Positions 8,450 through 15,904 of a DNA stretch of 64,000 nucleotides are shown piece after piece; position 1 is the first letter of the stretch, and each line of letters opens with the position of its first letter. Origin of the DNA: Burkholderia metallica. Its GTDB lineage: Bacteria; Pseudomonadota; Gammaproteobacteria; Burkholderiales; Burkholderiaceae. The stretch lies in the NCBI RefSeq assembly GCF_902832845.1, contig NZ_CADFDB010000008.1, forward strand, positions 124,001-188,000, given 5' to 3'. The translations under genes and the position numbers were made by a program. The notes under the pieces are model-generated. The model searched no databases and had not been told where the DNA came from. It was given only the letters and a program-made list of their open reading frames with translations.

Positions 8450-8920
8450 ATGACGGTTGCATTGGAAGAACGAACCGCCGCGCAACAGGCGCTCGAAGAT
8501 GCGCGCGCGGCCGCGGCGTCGGCAGGCAAGCCCTATGCGGGCAGTGTCGCGCCGGAGACCGCGTGGGCGCTGTTCTCGTCCGGCGACGCGTTGCTGGTGG
8601 ACGTGCGCACGGCCGAGGAACGGAAATTCGTGGGCCACGTGCCGGAGTCGCTGCATGTGCCGTGGGCGACCGGCACGAGCCTGACGCGCAACCCGCGCTT
8701 CGTGCGCGAACTGGAAGCGAAGACGGGCAAGGACGCGGTCGTGCTGCTGCTGTGCCGCAGCGGCAACCGCTCGGCGCAGGCGGCCGAGGCCGCGGCGAAG
8801 GGCGGTTTCACGCAGGTGTTCAACGTGCTCGAAGGATTCGAGGGCGACCTCGACGACCGGCAGCATCGCGGCGGCAGCAACGGCTGGCGCTTTCGCGGTC
8901 TGCCGTGGGCGCAGGACTGA
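8450..8920 (+). CDS. rhodanese-domain sulfurtransferase
   Basis: Single-domain rhodanese of 156 residues, cytoplasmic. The active-site loop reads LLCRSGNRSA with the persulfide-carrying Cys at C102, preceded by the typical LLVDVRTAEER block (~49-59) and followed by FNVLEGFEGD and the C-terminal NGWRFRGLPW. Rhodaneses move sulfane sulfur between donors such as thiosulfate or cysteine desulfurase persulfides and acceptors. It opens the encapsulin locus, 32 bp before the serine acetyltransferase gene, and is a recurrent neighbour of family 2A encapsulins. I start at ATG 8450, preceded by GAGGAAG. The N-terminal 30 residues form a polar helix outside the rhodanese fold. Confidence 0.93.
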   Translation: MTVALEERTAAQQALEDARAAAASAGKPYAGSVAPETAWALFSSGDALLVDVRTAEERKFVGHVPESLHVPWATGTSLTRNPRFVRELEAKTGKDAVVLLLCRSGNRSAQAAEAAAKGGFTQVFNVLEGFEGDLDDRQHRGGSNGWRFRGLPWAQD

Positions 8921-8952
8921 TTGATTCACGGCCGTTACGGGGAGAAAGCAGC

Positions 8953-9894
8953 ATGGCCGCATTCGACATCGACGACATCGTTCAATCGCTGCAGACGGTG
9001 CGCCGCGCATGGCGCGAGAAGCAGCGGCGCTCGCTCGAACCGGGCGGGCGCGACCTGCCGGCGCGCGAGGCGCTCGCCCAGATCGTCGGCGCGCTGAAGG
9101 GCGTGCTGTTCCCGATGCGGCTCGGGCCGCCCGATCTGCGCCAGGAGAGCGAGAACCTGCACGTGGCACATGCGCTCGATGCGGCGCTGAATGCGCTGCT
9201 CGCGCAGGTGACGCTCGAGTTGCGCCATGCGGCGCGTCAGCGCCCTGCCGACGGCCCGCCGCCCGATCGCGTCGACGAAGTCGCATCGACGGCCGTGCAG
9301 GCATTCGCCGCGCGCCTGCCGGAGATACGCCGGCTGCTCGACAGCGACGTGCTGGCCGCGTTTCACGGCGATCCGGCGGCCGGCAGCGTCGACGAGGTGC
9401 TGCTGTGCTACCCGGGCATCCTCGCGATGATCCACCACCGGCTCGCGCACGAGCTGTACCGGCTCGGCCTGCCGCTGCTCGCGCGGATCATCGCCGAGCA
9501 GGCGCATGCGGAAACCGGCATCGACATTCATCCGGGCGCGCGCATCGGCGCGGGCTTCTTCATCGACCACGGCACCGGTGTGGTGATCGGCGAGACGGCG
9601 GTCATCGGCGAGCGCGTGCGCGTGTACCAGGCCGTCACGCTCGGCGCGAAGCGCTTCCCGCGCGACGCGGCCGGCCATCTGGAGAAAGGGCTCGCGCGCC
9701 ACCCGATCGTCGAGGACGACGTGGTGATCTACGCGGGCGCGACGATCCTCGGCCGCGTGACGATCGGGCGCGGCGCGGTGATCGGCGGCAACGTGTGGCT
9801 CACGCAGGACGTGCCGGCCGGCGAAAACGTCACGCAGGCCGTGCTGCGCAGCGAGGCGAACGCCACGCCACGCGCGGCGGCGCGCGTCGCGTAG
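8953..9894 (+). CDS. epsC: serine O-acetyltransferase (EpsC/SrpH type)
   Basis: Makes O-acetylserine from L-serine and acetyl-CoA, the carbon acceptor for sulfide in cysteine synthesis. The 313-residue protein has a long helical N-terminal half, then the serine acetyltransferase core: CYPGILAMIHHRLAHELY, HAETGIDIHPGARIG, FFIDHGTGVVIGETAVIG, and a left-handed beta-helix of hexapeptide repeats to GGNVWLTQDVP. Catalytic His residues fall in IDIHPG and FIDHGTG. It is the long-N-terminus form found next to family 2A encapsulins, not the housekeeping CysE. GGGGAGAAAG precedes ATG 8953. Its stop overlaps the AGGAGG ribosome site of the next gene, so the two are tightly coupled. Confidence 0.93.
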   Translation: MAAFDIDDIVQSLQTVRRAWREKQRRSLEPGGRDLPAREALAQIVGALKGVLFPMRLGPPDLRQESENLHVAHALDAALNALLAQVTLELRHAARQRPADGPPPDRVDEVASTAVQAFAARLPEIRRLLDSDVLAAFHGDPAAGSVDEVLLCYPGILAMIHHRLAHELYRLGLPLLARIIAEQAHAETGIDIHPGARIGAGFFIDHGTGVVIGETAVIGERVRVYQAVTLGAKRFPRDAAGHLEKGLARHPIVEDDVVIYAGATILGRVTIGRGAVIGGNVWLTQDVPAGENVTQAVLRSEANATPRAAARVA

Positions 9895-9902
9895 GAGGCA
9901 CG

Positions 9903-10124
9903 ATGAGCGAACTCATTCATCACTTCGGCGCCACCGTGCGCAAGCTGCGCGAAGCACGCACGTGGTCGCAGGAGCAGCTGGCCGAGCATGCGGGGCTGAA
10001 CCGTTCGTACGTCGGCGAGATCGAGCGCGGCGAGGCGATCGCGTCGATCGTCACGGCCGACAAGATCGCGCGCGCGTTCGACGTGTCGATCTCGACGCTG
10101 CTGCCGGGCGCGTACGTCACCTAG
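9903..10124 (+). CDS. small XRE-family helix-turn-helix regulator
   Basis: DNA-binding protein of 73 residues consisting of one Cro/C1-type domain: FGATVRKLREARTWSQEQLA, then the recognition region LNRSYVGEIERGE and a helix before KIARAFDVSISTLLPG. There is no ligand or oligomerisation domain. AGGAGG ends five bases before ATG 9903 and overlaps the acetyltransferase stop codon, so it is made from the same transcript. Its position directly before the encapsulin promoter region suggests it controls that promoter or the whole locus, but no operator can be assigned from one sequence. Confidence 0.88.
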   Translation: MSELIHHFGATVRKLREARTWSQEQLAEHAGLNRSYVGEIERGEAIASIVTADKIARAFDVSISTLLPGAYVT

Positions 10125-10161
10125 GCCGCCCGCCTCGATTCCCGTTCGGATGCACGCGACA

Positions 10162-10173
10162 TGACGGCTATAG
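10162..10173 (+). promoter_or_regulatory. shared 12-mer TGACGGCTATAG (copy 2)
   Basis: Identical to 8365-8376, in the 136-bp gap before the encapsulin gene. A CATAAGCAAT segment lies about 45 bp downstream. It implies the encapsulin-desulfurase pair has its own start site under the same control as the rhodanese unit. Confidence 0.4.
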
Positions 10174-10260
10174 CATGTTGAGCCGGCAGGGGCGTGCTTC
10201 CGATAATCACCCAGCGTCATAAGCAATCCCGTTTTTCATCTAAAGAACCCGGAGCCCCAC

Positions 10261-11193
10261 ATGTCGACCGTTGCAAGCGGCACGGCCGCGCTGAGCGATC
10301 ACGCCGCCCGCCAACTAGCGAACGCTACCAAGACCGTCCCCCAGCTTTCCACGATCACGCCGCGCTGGCTGACCCATCTGCTGCAATGGGTGCCGGTCGA
10401 GGCCGGTATCTATCGGCTGAACCAGGTGAAGAACCCGGAAGCCGTGCGCGCCGCGTGCACGCAGCTCGAGGACGAAAGCGTGCTGCCGCAGACCTTCGTG
10501 CCGTACGAGGAACAGCCGCGCGAGTATTTCCTGAACGCGGTGAGCACGGTGCTCGACGTGCATACGCGGATCTCCGATCTCTACAGCAGTCCTCACGACC
10601 AGATCAAGGAACAGCTGCGCCTGACGATCGAGACGATCAAGGAGCTGCAGGAAAGCCAGCTGATCAACAACCCCGACTACGGGCTGCTGGCCAACGTGAC
10701 CGACGAACAGCGGATCTTCCCGCTGACAGGCGCGCCGACGCCGGACGATCTCGACGAACTGCTGACGAAGGTATGGAAGGAGCCGGCGTTCTTCCTCACG
10801 CACCCGCTCGCGATCGCCGCGTTCGGCCGCGAATGCACGCGGCGCGGCGTGCCCCCGCCGACGGTCAGCCTGTTCGGCTCGCAGTTCCTCACGTGGCGCG
10901 GCATTCCGCTGATCCCGTCGGACAAGGTGCCGGTCGCGGACGGCAAGACCAAGATCCTGCTGCTGCGCGTCGGCGACAAGCGTCAGGGTGTCGTCGGCCT
11001 GTATCAGCCGGGCGTCGCGGGCGAGCAGGGCCCGGGCCTGTCGGTGCGCTTCATGGGGATCAACAACCAGGCGATCGCGTCGTACCTGATCTCGCTGTAT
11101 TGCTCGCTCGCGGTCCATTCGCCGGATGCGCTGGCTGTCCTCGATGACGTCGAAATCGCCAAGTTCCATGACTATCCCGACACCTACCGTTAA
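10261..11193 (+). CDS. srpI: family 2A encapsulin shell protein (SrpI type)
   Basis: Capsid-like protein of 310 residues that self-assembles into a protein nanocompartment. Family 2A encapsulins share the HK97 phage capsid fold and enclose a cysteine desulfurase; characterised members store elemental sulfur. Recognised from overall sequence: the N-terminal arm before TPRWLTHLLQWVPVEAGIYRLN, the acidic VPYEEQPREYFLNAVSTVLDVHTRISDLYSSPHDQ segment (residues ~81-115), the DYGLLANVTDEQRIFPLTGAPTPDDLDELL region and GIPLIPSDKVPVADGKTKILLLRVGD. The length matches the family; there is no extra cyclic-nucleotide-binding domain, which excludes family 2B. The next gene, the predicted cargo, overlaps its end by 26 bp, ensuring co-production. 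Confidence 0.94.
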   Translation: MSTVASGTAALSDHAARQLANATKTVPQLSTITPRWLTHLLQWVPVEAGIYRLNQVKNPEAVRAACTQLEDESVLPQTFVPYEEQPREYFLNAVSTVLDVHTRISDLYSSPHDQIKEQLRLTIETIKELQESQLINNPDYGLLANVTDEQRIFPLTGAPTPDDLDELLTKVWKEPAFFLTHPLAIAAFGRECTRRGVPPPTVSLFGSQFLTWRGIPLIPSDKVPVADGKTKILLLRVGDKRQGVVGLYQPGVAGEQGPGLSVRFMGINNQAIASYLISLYCSLAVHSPDALAVLDDVEIAKFHDYPDTYR

Positions 11194-13168
11194 TCCCGGC
11201 CTCGCCGGCGGCGACGCGCACGCGCTGCCGCACGCGCCGTTGCCGGCCGGTTTGCCCGACCCGGCGACGCTCGCGCGGCTCGCGTCCGAGTTCTTCGCGA
11301 CGCCGCCCGGGCAGGCTACCGCGCCCGGGGTGTCGGCAGGCAGCGGCGCGGCAGGCGGCGTGCCGTCGGCGTTGCCGGCCGCCGCGCCGATCCTCGCGTC
11401 GGTGAGCAACCCGGTACCGGGCGGCTCGCCGCTCGCGGGGCCGGGCGGCGCGGGCACCGGCGTGCCCGGTCTCGCGCTGCCGCAAGGGAAAGTGCCCGGC
11501 GCGAACCTCGCGCCGTCCGCGCCGACGCACGTGCTGTCGCTCGGCAACCGCGCCCCCGCGCTCGCGCCGCATGCGGCCGCGCAGAACGGGCTGCCCGACA
11601 ACGTCGTGTCGATCGCGCCGGCGCTCGAACCGCGTGTCGGCGGCGCCGCGCTCGGCGTGCCGCACGTGAATGCGCCGGCGCCGGAAAGCGCGGCGAAGGC
11701 GTCGCCGTACTACTTCACCGACGGTTCGCTGCAGGGCTGGCAGGCCACGCCGCAGGACATCGTCGTGCCGTCGAGCGGCCTTGCGTCGCCGGAAGCGTTC
11801 GGATTGCCGGGCGACGATGCGTTGCGCGAGCTGCTCGCCGTGCATCGCGACGCGCCGGTGTCGCGAGCGGGGGGCGCCGACGTGCCGCGCTACTTCATCG
11901 ACGATGCGCATGCAGCCGAGCCGCAAGGCCAGTTGCATCGTGGCGCGCACCCGCCGTTCGACGTGAACGCGATCCGCCGCGATTTCCCGATCCTGCAGGA
12001 GCGCGTGAACGGCAAGCCGCTCGTGTGGTTCGACAATGCGGCGACCACGCACAAGCCGCAGGCCGTGATCGACAGGCTCGCGTATTTCTATGCGCACGAG
12101 AACTCGAACATCCACCGTGCCGCGCATGCGTTGGCCGGCCGCGCGACGGATGCTTACGAGCACGCGCGGGAAACGGTGCAGCGCTTCATCGGCGCGTCGT
12201 CGCCCGACGAAATCGTATTCGTGCGCGGCACGACCGAGGCGATCAACCTGATCGCGAAAACGTGGGGCGTGCAGAACGTCGGCGAAGGCGACGAGATCGT
12301 CGTGTCGCATCTCGAGCATCACGCGAACATCGTGCCGTGGCAGCAGCTTGCCGCGCAGAAGGGCGCGACGCTGCGCGTGATCCCGGTCGACGATTCGGGG
12401 CAGGTGCTGCTCGACGAATACCGGAAGCTGCTCAACGACCGCACGAAGATCGTGTCCGTCACGCAGGTGTCGAACGCGCTCGGCACGGTCGTGCCGGTGA
12501 AGGAGATCGTCGAGCTTGCGCATCGTGCCGGCGCGAAGGCGCTCGTCGACGGCGCGCAGTCGATCTCGCACATGCGCGTGGACGTGCAGGCGCTCGACGC
12601 GGATTTCTTCGTGTTTTCCGGGCACAAGATCTACGGGCCGACCGGGATCGGCGTCGTGTACGGCAAGCGCGCGATCCTCGACGACATGCCGCCGTGGCAG
12701 GGTGGCGGCAACATGATCGCGGACGTGACGTTCGAGCGCACGGTGTTCCAGCCGCCGCCGAACCGGTTCGAAGCCGGCACCGGCAACATCGCGGATGCGG
12801 TGGGGCTTGGTGCGGCGCTCGACTACGTGAGCCGGGTCGGTATCGAGAACATCGCGCGCTACGAGCACGACCTGCTCGCCTATGCAACGAGCGTGCTCGC
12901 GCCGGTGCCGGGCGTGCGGCTCGTCGGCACCGCGCGCGACAAGGCGAGCGTGCTGTCGTTCGTGCTGAAGGGCTATGAAACCGAGGAGGTCGGGCAGGCG
13001 CTGAACGAAGAGGGCATCGCGGTGCGCTCGGGGCATCACTGCGCGCAGCCGATCCTGAGGCGTTTCGGGCTCGAAGCCACCGTGCGGCCGTCGCTCGCGT
13101 TCTACAACACGTGCGACGAAGTCGATGCGCTGGTGCGCGTCGTGCAGCGGCTGGCGACGCGACGTTGA
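11168..13168 (+). CDS. encapsulated cysteine desulfurase (SufS-like) with disordered cargo-targeting N-terminus
   Basis: PLP enzyme releasing sulfur from L-cysteine as a persulfide, predicted cargo of the preceding encapsulin. The SufS-type catalytic domain spans residues ~264-666: WFDNAATTHKPQ, the PLP lysine K487 in FFVFSGHKIYGP, and the persulfide cysteine C625 in RSGHHCAQP. Ahead of it are ~263 residues rich in Ala, Gly and Pro, with no globular look, broken by short islands: LPDPATLARLASEFFATPP (29-47), SPYYFTDG (179-186) and PRYFIDD (240-246). Such an extension is the known hallmark of family 2A cargo. ATG 11168 lies inside the encapsulin end; in-frame ATGs at 11126 and 11144 are possible but lie deeper in it. 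Confidence 0.95.
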   Translation: MTIPTPTVNPGLAGGDAHALPHAPLPAGLPDPATLARLASEFFATPPGQATAPGVSAGSGAAGGVPSALPAAAPILASVSNPVPGGSPLAGPGGAGTGVPGLALPQGKVPGANLAPSAPTHVLSLGNRAPALAPHAAAQNGLPDNVVSIAPALEPRVGGAALGVPHVNAPAPESAAKASPYYFTDGSLQGWQATPQDIVVPSSGLASPEAFGLPGDDALRELLAVHRDAPVSRAGGADVPRYFIDDAHAAEPQGQLHRGAHPPFDVNAIRRDFPILQERVNGKPLVWFDNAATTHKPQAVIDRLAYFYAHENSNIHRAAHALAGRATDAYEHARETVQRFIGASSPDEIVFVRGTTEAINLIAKTWGVQNVGEGDEIVVSHLEHHANIVPWQQLAAQKGATLRVIPVDDSGQVLLDEYRKLLNDRTKIVSVTQVSNALGTVVPVKEIVELAHRAGAKALVDGAQSISHMRVDVQALDADFFVFSGHKIYGPTGIGVVYGKRAILDDMPPWQGGGNMIADVTFERTVFQPPPNRFEAGTGNIADAVGLGAALDYVSRVGIENIARYEHDLLAYATSVLAPVPGVRLVGTARDKASVLSFVLKGYETEEVGQALNEEGIAVRSGHHCAQPILRRFGLEATVRPSLAFYNTCDEVDALVRVVQRLATRR

Positions 13169-13174
13169 CGGCAT

Positions 13175-13210
13175 GCGCTTGCGGCGGCCCGTGCGGGTCG
13201 CCGCAAGCGC
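13175..13210 (+). terminator. hairpin between convergent desulfurase and kinase-like genes
   Basis: Arms GCGCTTGCGGCG (13175-13186) and CGCCGCAAGCGC (13199-13210) pair perfectly over 12 bp with a 12-base loop, seven bases after the desulfurase stop. No long T-run in either direction; it probably serves both convergent transcripts. Confidence 0.75.
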
Positions 13211-13225
13211 CTTGTCACCGCACGA

Positions 13226-14119
13226 TCAGAACCGCACGACCTGCTTCTGCTCAACGCTGAACCCGTCGCGCAGCACGCTCGCCGAATCCGCGAAATAGCG
13301 CCGGGTTTCCGCGAGCAGATCGGTGTTGCCGCGACGGCAGAACACGACCCCCGATCCTTCCTCCGTGAGCAGTTCGTCGATCAGCGATTCGGGTTGCGCG
13401 CTATCGGCGAGATGGACGTTCTGTACGCCGTGCGCGAGCGCATCGAGCGCTTCCCGCACGCAAGGCGCTGCAGCGGCGGCCGGATGCTCGGCCAGCCATT
13501 GTTCGAGTTCCGTGATGCCGTAGAGCCCGGCGAGCGCGTCGAGTTCGCGCAGCAGCGCGCCGTCGACCATCATTACCAGTGTCACCGCGCCCGTACGCTG
13601 TGCGAAGAGGCTGCCCACGCGTTCGGCGCGCAGCAGGTGATCATGGCCCGCGTCGTCGGGCGCGACCGGCATCACGACGGGCACCAGTCCGTTCTCGACG
13701 AACGCGTTCAGCGCGGCGCCGTCGAAGCGGGCGACCTCGCGCGTATCGAGCCGGTCGGAATCCGTGCTTGCAACCAGCAGGCCGCCGTCGTGACCGTCGA
13801 TGCCGATCGCCTTGGCGCCGTGACTGCCGATCAAGCGCACCAGTTCATGATTGATGCCGGCCATCGCCGCGTGAACGGCGTGGATCGATTGCGTATCGGA
13901 TGCGGCCGGTACGCGCTGGACGACGATCGGGCGAACCCCGGTGAGCGCGAGCAGCGCGACGTCCTGCGCGAAGGCCGCGCGGGCGTGCGCCTCGCTCGCC
14001 GCACCGCCTTCGACGATGACGACGGTCTGCCCGTGCAGGGCCTGCATGAACGGTAGCGAGCGCGCCAGTCCGGCGGCGCGACGCGATGTAAGGGTGGAAC
14101 TTTCAGGGTCTGGGAACAT
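13226..14119 (-). CDS. degenerate amino-acid-kinase-fold protein (ArgB/ArgA-like), probably non-catalytic
   Basis: Protein of 297 residues related to N-acetylglutamate kinase and the kinase-like domain of N-acetylglutamate synthase: LPFMQALHGQTVVIVEGG (22-39), then LALTGVRPIVV, AKAIGIDGHDGGLLVA and VTLVMMVDGALL. Key features are missing: the phosphate-binding Lys of K-x-GG is V36, the GGGPQI acetylglutamate loop reads QRVPAAS, and the later K-D-GG is H-D-GG. No acetyltransferase domain follows. A regulatory or binding role is more likely than kinase activity. I use ATG 14119; an in-frame GTG at 14158 is an alternative. It follows the EIIA gene closely on the same strand. Confidence 0.75.
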   Translation of the reverse strand: MFPDPESSTLTSRRAAGLARSLPFMQALHGQTVVIVEGGAASEAHARAAFAQDVALLALTGVRPIVVQRVPAASDTQSIHAVHAAMAGINHELVRLIGSHGAKAIGIDGHDGGLLVASTDSDRLDTREVARFDGAALNAFVENGLVPVVMPVAPDDAGHDHLLRAERVGSLFAQRTGAVTLVMMVDGALLRELDALAGLYGITELEQWLAEHPAAAAAPCVREALDALAHGVQNVHLADSAQPESLIDELLTEEGSGVVFCRRGNTDLLAETRRYFADSASVLRDGFSVEQKQVVRF

Positions 14120-14167
14120 GGGCGTTCGAATGGATGAGGGGAGCGCTTGTCGCCGCACGACGCGGCG

Positions 14168-14689
14168 TTATTGCACGTGTTGCATGAGCCGGTGAATCGC
14201 GTCGGGTGTCGGCGCATCGCGCGACGCCTGCCGGAACGCGCGATCGCTGAAGCATCGCGCCGCGTCGGCGAGCAGTTCGAGGTGTGCGCGATCGTCGGCT
14301 TTCGGCAGCGCCAGCACGACGAATTCGCGCACGGGCTTGCGGTCGGGCGCATTGAACGCGAACGGGTACAGCGCGCGCACGAACAGCGCGACGGCCGAAC
14401 CGAGCCCGTCGACACGCGCATGCGGAATCGCGACGCCCTGGCCGAGTGCGGTCGAGCCGAGTTGTTCGCGCTTCGTCAGTTCGGTCCTGATCCGTTCCGC
14501 AGACACACCGCTGCCGCGCTCGATATGTCGCGCGGCGAGGTCGAACAACTGGATCGCGCTTTCGACCGGTACGTCGAGCAGGATGTGGTCCGGCGGGCAG
14601 GCGTCGGCCAGCCGGGTCGCGAACGGTGCGCCGCAACGTCGGTAGGGAAGGTCGGGTTGGCCGCCGGCGGCGGCCTGCTGCGTTTGCAT
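14168..14689 (-). CDS. PTS EIIA protein of the nitrogen type (PtsN-like)
   Basis: Phosphocarrier of the nitrogen-related phosphotransferase system, 173 residues. The EIIA-2 domain is recognisable from ILLDVPVESAIQLFDLAARH through LTKREQLGSTALGQGVAIPHARV, where H90 is the phospho-acceptor, to the C-terminal VREFVVLALPKADD. PtsN proteins take phosphate from NPr and act by protein contact, for example on potassium transport and stress responses. It is not in the usual rpoN-hpf-ptsN cluster, so it is a paralogue. ATG 14689 has GGAGAG just upstream; the longer in-frame reading to 14731 lacks this. Its partner appears to be the degenerate kinase-like protein encoded immediately downstream. Confidence 0.88.
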   Translation of the reverse strand: MQTQQAAAGGQPDLPYRRCGAPFATRLADACPPDHILLDVPVESAIQLFDLAARHIERGSGVSAERIRTELTKREQLGSTALGQGVAIPHARVDGLGSAVALFVRALYPFAFNAPDRKPVREFVVLALPKADDRAHLELLADAARCFSDRAFRQASRDAPTPDAIHRLMQHVQ

Positions 14690-14828
14690 GCGGATCTCTC
14701 CGTGTCGGGATGACACGGAAATCCTAGACAAGTGCGTGTAAAGACGGTGTCAGATACGCAGGGGGGCGGCATTAAAAATGTGTATCGATCGCGGCGCGGT
14801 TCGCGCGACGCGCCCGGTATGCAAGCCT

Positions 14829-15047
14829 TCAGGTACCCGACAGCACGAACGGCAGCGTCGTCAGCAGGAACACCGAAATGCCGACGACGGGCGCGCCGAA
14901 CGCGATCGCCGCGAACGCCACCGCGGCGCTGGTCAGCACGAGCGTTCTCGACACCCGTCGATGCCGGTCGTGTGCAGCCGCCCTGTCATCGCGGATGGCA
15001 TCGGTCCGCGCACCGATCACGTGTTTCCAGAACGTCAGGCCAAGCAT
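14829..15047 (-). CDS. small inner-membrane protein, unknown function
   Basis: Protein of 72 residues. A basic, polar N-terminal half (GARTDAIRDDRAAAHDRHRR) precedes two adjoining hydrophobic stretches (LVLTSAAVAFAAIAFGAP and VVGISVFLLTTLPFVL) separated by a proline, so it should form a membrane hairpin with the basic part in the cytoplasm. AGGAG lies ~5 bases before ATG 15047. It follows the uncharacterised gene at 15107-15478 by ~60 bp on the same strand and may share its transcript. I recognise no family. Confidence 0.6.
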   Translation of the reverse strand: MLGLTFWKHVIGARTDAIRDDRAAAHDRHRRVSRTLVLTSAAVAFAAIAFGAPVVGISVFLLTTLPFVLSGT

Positions 15048-15106
15048 GATGGCTCCTGTATGAAAGATGGCCGGAACGGGGCACGCGAGGCGCCCCGCAT
15101 GGCGTA

Positions 15107-15478
15107 TCAGCAACGCTTGAGCTTGAGCACGCGCGAGATCTGACCGGGCGTGAAGCTGCTGTTGCTCACATAAGGCGCGCAGTCGAGCGGTGCGGTGAGC
15201 GATTCGCTGACGACGTACTGGCCAACGAAGCGGTACGCGTCCGTGGCCATGCGGATGAACACCGGAATCGCATCGCGTTGCGCGGCGAGCGTCCTGCCGG
15301 CCGCTCTCGCGGACGCGCTGCCGTCGCAGAGGATCACGTCGGGCGCGTGCGGGTTGAGGTCCGTGCGCAGGCAGGCGGCCACGACCTTGCCGTTCTTCGT
15401 CGGCAAGAATGCCTGCTTGCTGCCGCCGCACGCGGTGTGGATGAATTCGCGGGTGTACTGCTTGTCGATCTCGAACAT
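15107..15478 (-). CDS. uncharacterised small protein
   Basis: Protein of 123 residues, no signal peptide or membrane segment, four Cys. Notable stretches are FIHTACGGSKQAFLP near the N-terminus, VVAACLRTDLNPHAPDVILCDG in the middle and YRFVGQYVVSESLT towards the end. The last resembles the small beta domains that read modified bases or accompany nucleases, but this is only an impression. A good ribosome site (CGGAG) precedes ATG 15478. Neighbours give no clue beyond the small membrane protein downstream. Confidence 0.65.
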   Translation of the reverse strand: MFEIDKQYTREFIHTACGGSKQAFLPTKNGKVVAACLRTDLNPHAPDVILCDGSASARAAGRTLAAQRDAIPVFIRMATDAYRFVGQYVVSESLTAPLDCAPYVSNSSFTPGQISRVLKLKRC

Positions 15479-15904
15479 GGTCGGGCTCCGGTGTCGGAAA
15501 TTTCCGTTGGTTAAATCAGGTATGCGAAGTAATGAGGCTGGATCGAAATGCGGACTGCGAGGCATGCCAATCGATCGTGGCCGGGGAGGCGGATCGATGG
15601 CGCGTCGTGCCAAGGGAATTTCCGCGCGGATACGCTTGGCCCGTGCGATGCGCGATCAACGCATCGACGTCGTGTTCAAGCGTGCACGGGAAGAACTACG
15701 GCGCGCACCGTCCGCCTGCTGGCAGGACGGTGGCTCGGGAAAAGAGAGACGCAGGCGTCCTGCCGGTCAGGCAGAAAAGCAACTCGGGGGGCGAGGACTT
15801 CGGATGCGCATGGGCGTACTCGGTGAGGGATCGATTGCGAACACATTCTAGTGAACGCGTGCGCGGGCGCAAGTAAAAAGGTCGTAAAGGTTATGCGGCC
15901 CGTG
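15479..15904. other. 426-bp gap between two leftward genes
   Basis: No supported gene. It must hold the promoter of the leftward gene starting at 15478; the ~45 bp next to that start are AT-richer (AAATTTCC, GTTAAATC). A long imperfect inverted repeat lies around 15716-15770, with perfect 8-bp arms GGCAGGAC (15721-15728) and GTCCTGCC (15757-15764). Confidence 0.4.

Noticed and set aside
14829-15431. 200-codon reading extending the small membrane protein upstream
   Set aside because: The upstream part overlaps the gene at 15107-15478 in another frame; a good ribosome site marks the internal ATG at 15047.
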